Source: an uncultured bacterium (GTDB lineage: Bacteria > Bacteroidota > Bacteroidia > Chitinophagales > CAIODY01). Taken from it: a stretch of 6,603 bases of DNA. Under the pieces are notes generated by a model, which worked only from the letters and a program-made list of their open reading frames with translations, was not told the DNA's origin and searched no databases. How positions within the stretch are numbered: the stretch's first letter is position 1; the number at the start of each line of letters is the position of its first letter. The stretch lies in the NCBI GenBank assembly GCA_903871715.1, contig CAIQHW010000403.1, positions 1 through 6,603 of the forward strand, written 5' to 3'. This document shows, piece after piece, positions 1 through 5,110 of this stretch. A program made the position numbers and the translations under genes.

Positions 1-207
1 ATCAGGATGCAATTGCTGAAAAGAAAAAAAAGTGGGAACAATATCGCCATAATAATTACCTAAACCAGTGCAAATACCAAAGTCGAAATAGTTTGGATTT
101 TTATAAAATTGATTCTTCCATCGCGAAGGTTTTGCAATTGCAACATTTGCAACCAACAACGATAACAGCAAAAGTCCACCAACTATATGTTTTGAATGAT
201 TTTTCAA
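1..207 (-). CDS. Secreted, probably outer-membrane beta-barrel protein (DUF6089-like), N-terminal fragment
   Basis: A frame stays open from 207 to the left edge, giving 69 codons with no stop, so this is the N-terminus of a longer protein. It starts with a textbook signal peptide: a basic start (KNHSKH), a hydrophobic core (GGLLLLSLLVANVAIA, about residues 10-25) and a likely signal peptidase I cut after AIA. The mature part has an aromatic- and glycine-rich stretch, FDFGICTGLGNYYGDIVP (about 41-58). This resembles the first strand of Bacteroidota outer-membrane barrel proteins of the DUF6089 kind, which open with a similar G-x-YxGD pattern. The family call is by resemblance only. There is no ATG anywhere in the frame; the TTG at 205-207 gives the best signal peptide and lies just downstream of a -7-like box at 223-230. 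The gene follows the DUF721 gene on the same strand after an 85-bp gap. An 8-A run at 24-31 is crossed without losing the frame. Confidence 0.65.
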   Translation of the reverse strand, partial: MKNHSKHIVGGLLLLSLLVANVAIAKPSRWKNQFYKNPNYFDFGICTGLGNYYGDIVPTFFSFQQLHPD

Positions 208-219
208 TTTAAAATTGAA
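203..219. repeat. Perfect 17-bp dyad over the TTG start codon
   Basis: TTCAATTT (203-210) and AAATTGAA (212-219) are exact inverted copies around one central base. The dyad covers the proposed TTG start (205-207) of the barrel-like gene. As DNA it could be a protein-binding site; as RNA it could form a short hairpin that hides the start. A+T-rich dyads of this length can arise by chance, so no function is claimed. Confidence 0.45.
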
Positions 220-222
220 GCG

Positions 223-230
223 CAAATATG
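223..230 (-). promoter_or_regulatory. Possible -7 promoter box for the barrel-like protein gene
   Basis: Read on the minus strand this is CATATTTG, matching the Bacteroidota -7 consensus TAnnTTTG at five of six fixed positions. It lies 15 bp upstream of the proposed TTG start at 207, so the transcript leader would be very short. I see no clear -33 TTG partner at normal spacing. Confidence 0.35.
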
Positions 231-292
231 CTGATTTTAGTTGAATATTTAAAGAACAGCTAAATGAATTAATTGGGAAATAAAATTGTTTT

Positions 293-586
293 TCATACAA
301 TACTCACCGATTTTACCACTTCGGTTTTAAAATGTTCGTTGATGATTTTTACAATTTTATCGCGATTATATTGTAGCTGCATCTTTAGCGGTGCTTGGGT
401 TACATGGATTTTTAAATCGCCGTTTTTAATAAAGGTGGGTTTAGAATATTTTGCCATTGTTTTGCCAAACAGTGTTTCCCAATTAGCCACCAAATCTGCT
501 AATTGTACTCTATCCGCCAATTGATAGCTGCGCAACATTTGTTGAATTGCTTCGCTCAAAGGCATATCATTGCTGCGTTTCGCCAT
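293..586 (-). CDS. DUF721 / DciA-like protein, probable replicative helicase loader
   Basis: This 97-residue protein matches the DUF721 (DciA) family pattern: an N-terminal helical part (MPLSEAIQQMLRSYQLADRV, about 8-27), the conserved tryptophan segment ANWETLFGK (34-42), a short beta region with SKPTFIKNGDLKIHV (48-62), and a closing helix-strand with IINEHFKTEVVKSVSIV (81-97). Members of this family are the ancestral operators of the DnaB replicative helicase, replaced by phage-derived DnaC in Escherichia coli. The protein is only the core domain, which is the usual short form in Bacteroidota. The ATG at 586 is the natural start; it lies 13 bp after the purM stop with no promoter between, so the gene is probably co-transcribed with purM. 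No Shine-Dalgarno sequence is seen. Family assignment is confident; the helicase-loading role is inferred from the family. Confidence 0.82.
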   Translation of the reverse strand: MAKRSNDMPLSEAIQQMLRSYQLADRVQLADLVANWETLFGKTMAKYSKPTFIKNGDLKIHVTQAPLKMQLQYNRDKIVKIINEHFKTEVVKSVSIV

Positions 587-599
587 GTTTTAAAAATAT

Positions 600-1787
600 T
601 TAGTGATAAATAAAAGTGCCATGTTGGCTTTGCAACGTAACCGTTTTTTCATTCGCCGGTTCTACTTTGCCAATAATCTGTGCTGGTAAATTAAATGATG
701 CGGCAATGTCAATCAATTGCTGGGCAAGGCTTTCATCCACATACATTTCTAACCGATGCCCCATGTTAAACACTTGATACATCTCTTTCCAATCGGTTTT
801 CGATTGTTGTTGAATGAGTTTAAAAACAGGTGGCACATCAAACAAATTGTTTTTGATGATGTGCAAATTATCTACAAAGTGCAACACCTTGGTTTGCCCA
901 CCACCACTGCAATGCACCATGCCATTGATGTTTTTTCTGCCCACGGTTTCAAATATTTTTTTCGCCACAGGCAAATAAGTTCGCGTGGGCGAAAGCAACA
1001 ATTTTCCTACCGATAATTTTGTTTCTGGTTCAATATCTGTTAATCGGCAACTGCCCGTGAATCGTACGTTTTCAGCCACCATGGGGTCATAACTTTCGGG
1101 AAAAGTATTTTCATAAAACTTACCAAGCACATCGTGCCTTGCCGATGTAATGCCATTGCTGCCAATGCCACTGTTGTATTCGTTTTCATAATTTGTTTGT
1201 CCATAAGATGCAAAACCTACAATCACATTACCAGCTTTAATGTTGGCATTATCAATCACATCGCTGCGTTTCATGCGGCATGTAATCGTGCCATCAATAA
1301 TAATGGTTCGCACCAAATCGCCTACATCAGCCGTTTCGCCACCCATAAAATGAATTTGAACACCATGCTGTTTCATTGTTTCAAAAAAAGTAGCACTGCC
1401 ATTAATTATAGCAGCAATAATTTCGCCGCTGATGTGATTTTTGTTTCTGCCAATGGTGGATGTGAAACACATATTTTCGACAGCACCTACACACAACAAA
1501 TCATCGGTGTTCATTACAATAGCATCTTGCGCAATATTGCTCCAACACTGCATTTCAGATGTTTCTTTCCAAAGCAAATAACTTAAAATTGATTTAGTAC
1601 CAGCACCATCGGCGTGGCTAATCAAACAATAATTTTCATCGCCCGAAATGTAATCGGGATAGATTTTGCAAAATGCTTTTGGAAAAATTCCTTTGTCTAA
1701 ATTTTTGATAGCCGCATGCACTTCTTCTTTGGTAGAGCTTACGCCACGGGCATTATACTTTTCAGAAACAGATTGAACGATGGACAT
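600..1787 (-). CDS. purM: Phosphoribosylformylglycinamidine cyclo-ligase (AIR synthase), Bacteroidota long form
   Basis: PurM closes the imidazole ring of formylglycinamidine ribonucleotide using ATP, giving aminoimidazole ribonucleotide in de novo purine synthesis in the cytoplasm. Recognisable motifs, in the family's order, are SHADGAGTKS (57-66; the DGxGTK nucleotide motif), GGETADVGD (149-157), SNG (210-212), LLSPTRTY (264-271), HCSGGGQTK (292-300; the second-domain TGGG equivalent) and FNMG (340-343). At 395 residues it is about 50 longer than the 345-residue E. coli enzyme and quite divergent, which I believe is typical of this phylum. An in-frame TTG extends the ORF to 1820, but the ATG at 1787 is preferred: a -7-like box at 1807-1814 would lie inside the longer version, and the protein then starts MSIVQSVSEKY. 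The DUF721 gene follows after 13 bp; the carboxypeptidase-regulatory-like gene ends 52 bp upstream. Confidence 0.92.
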   Translation of the reverse strand: MSIVQSVSEKYNARGVSSTKEEVHAAIKNLDKGIFPKAFCKIYPDYISGDENYCLISHADGAGTKSILSYLLWKETSEMQCWSNIAQDAIVMNTDDLLCVGAVENMCFTSTIGRNKNHISGEIIAAIINGSATFFETMKQHGVQIHFMGGETADVGDLVRTIIIDGTITCRMKRSDVIDNANIKAGNVIVGFASYGQTNYENEYNSGIGSNGITSARHDVLGKFYENTFPESYDPMVAENVRFTGSCRLTDIEPETKLSVGKLLLSPTRTYLPVAKKIFETVGRKNINGMVHCSGGGQTKVLHFVDNLHIIKNNLFDVPPVFKLIQQQSKTDWKEMYQVFNMGHRLEMYVDESLAQQLIDIAASFNLPAQIIGKVEPANEKTVTLQSQHGTFIYH

Positions 1788-1803
1788 AAAATTGGATTTG
1801 GAA

Positions 1804-1817
1804 TTGCAAAAGTGCAA
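1804..1817 (-). promoter_or_regulatory. Possible purM -7 box embedded in a TTGCA-N4-TGCAA dyad
   Basis: On the minus strand 1814-1807 reads CACTTTTG, five of six fixed positions of the Bacteroidota -7 consensus TAnnTTTG, and lies 19 bp before the purM ATG. Candidate -33 TTG triplets lie 14 and 22 bp further upstream. The box is overlapped by an inverted repeat, TTGCA (1804-1808) and TGCAA (1813-1817), that could be an operator. This placement supports the 1787 start over the TTG at 1820. Confidence 0.4.
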
Positions 1818-1839
1818 CAAAATTTCTTCAAAAAATCAA

Positions 1840-2493
1840 TCAATAATATTGTTTCTTTTTAAAGTCGCCTCGTTTCCAGGCTTGAAAAAATTCAGCCCAA
1901 GCCAATGGGTTAAAAATGTTTTGTGGCGGAATTTGCCCTTTGTAATAATAAGTGCTGGCGTAGTTGCGCATGTAAGTGTTGGCGGCTTCTCTGCCATCCA
2001 CAGGCACCGAAATTCGTAAATCATAATCGCTCATTCGTTTCAAATTTTTCTCGGCTCTATCCATATCATCATCTGGAATTTTCAGGTTTAAAAATGCGTG
2101 CTTAAATTCATTTGGTCTAGGATAAGGGCGAATGATAGTTACTGGCAAATTCACAGTATCAGCTGACAGCAGCTGCACCATGCTATATTTATCTTCAGCT
2201 AAATTGGTTGGAATTTTTACCAATTTTCTTCTATAGCCCACGTAATTAAAATAGATTGTATCACCTTCGGCAGCCGCAAAAGAAAAGAAACCAGCATAAT
2301 TTGAGTAAGTGCCTCTGCCCGTATTTTTATCGAAAATAACCGCATAGGGCAATACTTCCAAGCTATCGCTGCTCAAGACCATGCCGCTAAATTCGATAAT
2401 CTTTTTCTCCATTTTTGCCGAAGGTTTATTTTGTGCAAAACAAAAAGTGTTTGCAAAAAATAAAATCATGAGCAACGAAAAATATTTTTTCAT
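1840..2493 (-). CDS. Secreted protein with a carboxypeptidase-regulatory-like domain
   Basis: This 217-residue protein begins with a clear signal peptide: MKK, then a hydrophobic stretch to about residue 20, with a likely signal peptidase I cut after CFA and a mature start at Gln21. Residues about 35-90 look like a carboxypeptidase regulatory-like (CarboxypepD_reg) beta-sandwich: FSGMVL, LPYAVI, NTGRGTYSNYAGFFSF, GDTIYFNYVGYRR. In Bacteroidota this fold caps TonB-dependent receptors and many envelope proteins, but here no barrel follows. The remaining ~120 residues are a polar, tyrosine-rich region ending in NPLAWAEFFQAWKRGDFKKK (195-214), a tail I cannot assign to a function. The protein probably acts in the periplasm or at the outer membrane. 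The ATG at 2493 has a -7 box only 5 bp upstream. It ends 52 bp before purM on the same strand; a functional link to purM is not evident. Confidence 0.8.
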   Translation of the reverse strand: MKKYFSLLMILFFANTFCFAQNKPSAKMEKKIIEFSGMVLSSDSLEVLPYAVIFDKNTGRGTYSNYAGFFSFAAAEGDTIYFNYVGYRRKLVKIPTNLAEDKYSMVQLLSADTVNLPVTIIRPYPRPNEFKHAFLNLKIPDDDMDRAEKNLKRMSDYDLRISVPVDGREAANTYMRNYASTYYYKGQIPPQNIFNPLAWAEFFQAWKRGDFKKKQYY

Positions 2494-2498
2494 TGTTG

Positions 2499-2506
2499 CA
2501 AATTTA
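2499..2506 (-). promoter_or_regulatory. -7 promoter box of the secreted carboxypeptidase-regulatory-like gene
   Basis: The minus strand reads TAAATTTG, a full match to the Bacteroidota -7 consensus TAnnTTTG. Only five bases (CAACA) separate it from the ATG at 2493, so transcription would begin at or next to the start codon and the mRNA would be leaderless or nearly so. A clear -33 TTG at ideal spacing is not seen. Confidence 0.6.
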
Positions 2507-2604
2507 GAATGAAATGTTGAGTAAAGATTTTATTTCGCAGTTTCCTCATTAATGAAATGTAAAAATAAAATGCACCATCATCGCTAAAAAATATTTTGTT
2601 GTAT

Positions 2605-2612
2605 TACTTTAG
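2605..2612 (+). promoter_or_regulatory. Weak -7-like box for the amino acid permease gene
   Basis: TACTTTAG matches five of six fixed positions of TAnnTTTG and lies 14 bp before the permease ATG at 2627. No well-spaced -33 element is visible, so this is only a candidate. Confidence 0.3.
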
Positions 2613-2626
2613 TTCAAATTTTTTAA

Positions 2627-4078
2627 ATGAAAAAACTCAACTTGTTTGATGCCACATTAATTGTTGCAGGCAGCATGATTGGCAGCGGCATTTTTATTGT
2701 AAGTGCCGATATGTCAAGGACTGTGGGCGGTGCAGGTTGGTTGTTGTTGTTATGGATTTTTGCAGGTGTAATGACTTTATTAGCAGCGTTAAGCTACGGC
2801 GAATTAGCAGGCATGATGCCCAAAGCTGGCGGACAATACACTTATTTAAAAGAAGCCTACAATCCGTTTGTTGGATTTTTGTATGGTTGGACATTATTCA
2901 CTGTGATTCAATGCGGAACTATAGCTGCTGTGGCAGTTGGTTTTTCGAAATTTGTTGGTGTATTTTTTCCAGCACTAAGCGAAAATAATGTACTACACGA
3001 TTTTGGTTTTATAAAAATCACAGGTGCTCAAATACTTGGTATTGCTATGTTGGCAGTGCTTACGTTTTTAAATACACAAGGTATTGAGTATGGAAAAATA
3101 ATTTTAAGAATCTTTACTTCGGCAAAATTGTTGGCACTTTTTGGGTTGATTTTTTTGGGTTTATTTTTCGCAACCGATGCAACTATTTGGCAAAATAATT
3201 TGCACCATTTTTGGAATGCTGAAACTTTTTCCATCGACAAAAACAACCATCAAGTTGTTACTTCATCGCTCACCAACTTAGGATTAATCATGGCATTGGG
3301 CGTAGGGATGGTAGGCAGTTTATTCAGCAGCGATGCTTGGAACAATGTAACTTTTATTGCTGGCGAAATTGAAAATCCGAAAAAAAATATTCCACGAAGT
3401 TTGTTAATTGGCGTTTCAATCGTAACCATCATTTACATTTTAGCCAACTTAGCTTATTTGAAATTACTCCCATTTTTTGGCACTCCTAATTCAACTTCGA
3501 TGAAAGAAATGGGAATCATGTTTGCACCAAATGATAGAGTTGGTGTATCGGCAGCAAATATTTTGTTCGGCTCCATTGGCACATCCATCATGGCTTTGCT
3601 GATTATCATTTCTACTTTTGCTTGCAACAACGGATTGATTTTAGCAGGTGCAAGAGTGTATCAGCAAATGGCAATGGACAATTTATTTTTTGAGAAAATG
3701 AGGAATAACAATGCTAAAAATGTACCCGAATTTGCGTTGTGGATTCAATTTATTTGGTGCAGTATTTTATGTCTTTCAGGAAAATACGGCGACTTATTAG
3801 ACTATGTAATTTTTGCCGTTTTGATTTTTTATATACTCACTATTGTTGGTGTTTTTATTTTACGAATTAAACAACCTAACGCCGATAGACCTTACAAAAC
3901 CTTTGGTTATCCTGTGTTGCCAGCAATTTATATTTTATTGGCGGTGCTGATTTGCATCGATTTACTAATCATGAAACCAAATTATTCTTATCCAGGGTTG
4001 GCAATAGTCGCATTGGGAATTCCAGTTTATTTTGTTTGGAAGAAAATGAAAAGAAAGCCAAATTTTCTTCCAAAATAA
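2627..4078 (+). CDS. APC-family amino acid permease
   Basis: A 483-residue inner-membrane protein of the amino acid-polyamine-organocation superfamily, expected to have 12 membrane helices and to import or exchange amino acids. Family hallmarks are GSMIGSGIF (15-23), the unwound first-helix substrate site; SYGELAGMMPKAGGQYTYLK (56-75), the helix 2 to 3 region; WNNVTFIAGEIENPKKNIPR (238-257), the conserved loop after helix 6; NGLILAGARVYQQMAMDNLF (335-354); and RPYKTFGYPVLP (421-432) before the last helix pair. Length is normal for the LAT/SteT-like branch. The substrate cannot be read from the sequence. The ATG at 2627 starts right at the conserved MKKLNLFDATLIVAGSMIG segment and has no Shine-Dalgarno sequence. 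It is the only plus-strand gene: divergent from the secreted protein gene and convergent with trxB, whose stop codon is only 2 bp away. Confidence 0.92.
   Translation: MKKLNLFDATLIVAGSMIGSGIFIVSADMSRTVGGAGWLLLLWIFAGVMTLLAALSYGELAGMMPKAGGQYTYLKEAYNPFVGFLYGWTLFTVIQCGTIAAVAVGFSKFVGVFFPALSENNVLHDFGFIKITGAQILGIAMLAVLTFLNTQGIEYGKIILRIFTSAKLLALFGLIFLGLFFATDATIWQNNLHHFWNAETFSIDKNNHQVVTSSLTNLGLIMALGVGMVGSLFSSDAWNNVTFIAGEIENPKKNIPRSLLIGVSIVTIIYILANLAYLKLLPFFGTPNSTSMKEMGIMFAPNDRVGVSAANILFGSIGTSIMALLIIISTFACNNGLILAGARVYQQMAMDNLFFEKMRNNNAKNVPEFALWIQFIWCSILCLSGKYGDLLDYVIFAVLIFYILTIVGVFILRIKQPNADRPYKTFGYPVLPAIYILLAVLICIDLLIMKPNYSYPGLAIVALGIPVYFVWKKMKRKPNFLPK
4035..4074. terminator. Possible bidirectional transcription end: 13-bp perfect inverted repeat
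   Basis: TTTGGAAGAAAAT (4035-4047) and ATTTTCTTCCAAA (4062-4074) are exact inverted copies with a 14-nt loop. The repeat sits inside the last 15 codons of the permease, just before its stop (4076-4078), and begins 7 bp beyond the trxB stop for leftward transcription. Both convergent transcripts would therefore form the hairpin. Neither side has a strong U-tract, so it is not a canonical intrinsic terminator; it could still stop transcription or protect both 3' ends. Confidence 0.5.
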
Positions 4079-4080
4079 AT

Positions 4081-5010
4081 TTACAACCCATGATGCGCCA
4101 AATATCGCTCGGCATCTAAAGCCGCCATGCAGCCACTTCCAGCCGATGTTACCGCTTGTCGATAATTTTTATCTTGCACATCGCCAGCCGCAAATATGCC
4201 AGCAACATTGGTTTGTGTAGTGCCCGCTTTAGTAATGATATAGCCTTGTTCATCCATATCTATCCAACCTTTAAATAATTCGGATGATGGTGTATGTCCA
4301 ATGGCCACAAAAAAGCCCTTCACTGGTATTTCTTTGATTTCGTGGGTTTTATTATTCTTCACTCTCACTGCTTCAACGCCTTTATCACCCAATATTTCAT
4401 CGGTTATAGTATCCCAATACACAGTGATATTTTTTGTATCCAATACTCGTTGCACCATCACTTTCGATGCTCTCATTTTTTCGCTACGCACCAACATATG
4501 CACATGCGTACACAATTTTGATAGATACAAAGCCTCTTCGCAAGCGGTGTCGCCAGCACCTACAATGGCTACATCCATATTTTTATAAAAAAAACCATCG
4601 CACACAGCACAAGCTGAAACACCATAGCCGTTCAATCTTTGCTCACTTGGCATGCCTAACCATTTTGCTTTTGCACCTGTTGAAATAATTACTGTGGCAG
4701 CTTCTATCACTGTGCCATCCTCAATTTCAACAATGTGATAAGGATTTCCAGCAGTAACTTTTGTTACAATTGAATAACGAATATCAGTGCCCATTCGTTC
4801 GGCTTGTTTTCGAAAATCTTCCATCATTTCTGGTCCTAAAATACCATTTGGATATCCTGGATAATTTTCTACATCAGTAGTTTGCATCAATTGTCCACCT
4901 TGCTCTAAACCCGTGTATAATAATGGTTTTAAGTTGGCTCGTGAAGCATAAATGGCGGCAGTATATCCTGCTGGACCGCTGCCAATAATTAAACAGTTTA
5001 TTCTTTCCAT
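4081..5010 (-). CDS. trxB: Thioredoxin-disulfide reductase
   Basis: This FAD-dependent cytoplasmic enzyme passes electrons from NADPH to thioredoxin. At 309 residues it is of the usual low-molecular-weight bacterial size. Visible elements are the FAD dinucleotide motif GSGPAGYTAAIYASRA (10-25), the EQGGQLMQTTDVENYPGYP segment (36-54), the redox-active CAVC pair (Cys134 and Cys137, followed by DG), the NADPH-domain glycine motif GAGDTACEEA (151-160), and the C-terminal FAD motif FAAGDVQD (273-280). The NADPH-phosphate motif, usually HRRxxxR, reads VRSEKMR (174-180): the second arginine is a serine (Ser176) and the histidine a valine. The ATG at 5010 gives a normal N-terminus. The upstream corC gene ends in its own terminator 98 bp away, so trxB probably has a separate promoter, though I could not identify a -7 box. 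It converges with the amino acid permease. Confidence 0.95.
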   Translation of the reverse strand: MERINCLIIGSGPAGYTAAIYASRANLKPLLYTGLEQGGQLMQTTDVENYPGYPNGILGPEMMEDFRKQAERMGTDIRYSIVTKVTAGNPYHIVEIEDGTVIEAATVIISTGAKAKWLGMPSEQRLNGYGVSACAVCDGFFYKNMDVAIVGAGDTACEEALYLSKLCTHVHMLVRSEKMRASKVMVQRVLDTKNITVYWDTITDEILGDKGVEAVRVKNNKTHEIKEIPVKGFFVAIGHTPSSELFKGWIDMDEQGYIITKAGTTQTNVAGIFAAGDVQDKNYRQAVTSAGSGCMAALDAERYLAHHGL

Positions 5011-5017
5011 CTCTATT

Positions 5018-5061
5018 TTATTGAAGGGCGAAAATAATTTTATTTCGCCAAATTATTGAAG
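5018..5061. repeat. Leader dyad framed by 9-bp direct repeats upstream of trxB
   Basis: TTATTGAAG occurs at 5018-5026 and again at 5053-5061. Directly between them lies a perfect 7-bp inverted repeat, GGCGAAA (5027-5033) and TTTCGCC (5043-5049). The block ends 7 bp upstream of the trxB ATG. It could be a regulator-binding site or a leader hairpin. The direct repeats around a dyad also mimic a tiny insertion with target-site duplication, but 26 bp is too short for a known element. Confidence 0.5.
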
Positions 5062-5070
5062 TGATTTTAC

Positions 5071-5110
5071 AAACAATAAAAATTGATTTTAGTTTATAAA
5101 AAATCAATTT
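5071..5110 (-). terminator. Intrinsic terminator of the corC-like gene
   Basis: On the minus strand an 11-bp perfect stem (arms 5110-5100 and 5090-5080) with a 9-nt loop is followed by the U-rich TTTATTGTTT, which starts with the last base of the stem. The first arm overlaps the corC stop codon (5109-5111). The stem is A+T-rich, as is common in this phylum. It should separate the CDF-corC unit from trxB. Confidence 0.65.

Larger units (their letters stand above)
2494..2626. other. Divergent intergenic region between the secreted protein gene and the amino acid permease
   Basis: This 133-bp A+T-rich stretch is the longest non-coding gap in the window. It should hold the promoters of both divergent genes. 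The leftward promoter has a full -7 match at 2499-2506; the rightward one has only a weak candidate at 2605-2612. A palindrome AAAATATTTT lies at 2588-2597. I see no small ORF, RNA gene or strong hairpin here. Confidence 0.6.

Noticed and set aside
24..31. Run of eight A as a possible frameshift
   Set aside because: The minus-strand frame remains open across the run to the edge and yields plausible sequence, so no frameshift is needed.
273..524. 83-codon plus-strand open frame
   Set aside because: It is antisense to the DUF721 gene, and the composition looks like a shadow of it.
1134..1586. 150-codon plus-strand open frame
   Set aside because: It is fully antisense to purM, whose conserved motifs run through the same bases. 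Its translation has no recognisable domain and no promoter is seen.
1788..1820. N-terminal extension of PurM from a TTG at 1820
   Set aside because: The extra residues (LHFCNSKSNF) do not look like part of the family, and the candidate promoter lies inside this stretch. The ATG at 1787 is better.
4294..4688. Three overlapping plus-strand open frames
   Set aside because: All are antisense to trxB, which is strongly supported by its FAD, CAVC and NADPH-domain motifs.
5029..5036. TATTTTCG on the minus strand as a trxB -7 box
   Set aside because: It matches five of six positions but lies within the dyad stem and lacks a -33 partner; the evidence is too weak to list as a promoter.
5018..5061. 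Miniature mobile element with 9-bp target duplication
   Set aside because: Only 26 bp lie between the direct repeats, too short for any known miniature transposable element, and no second copy occurs in the window.
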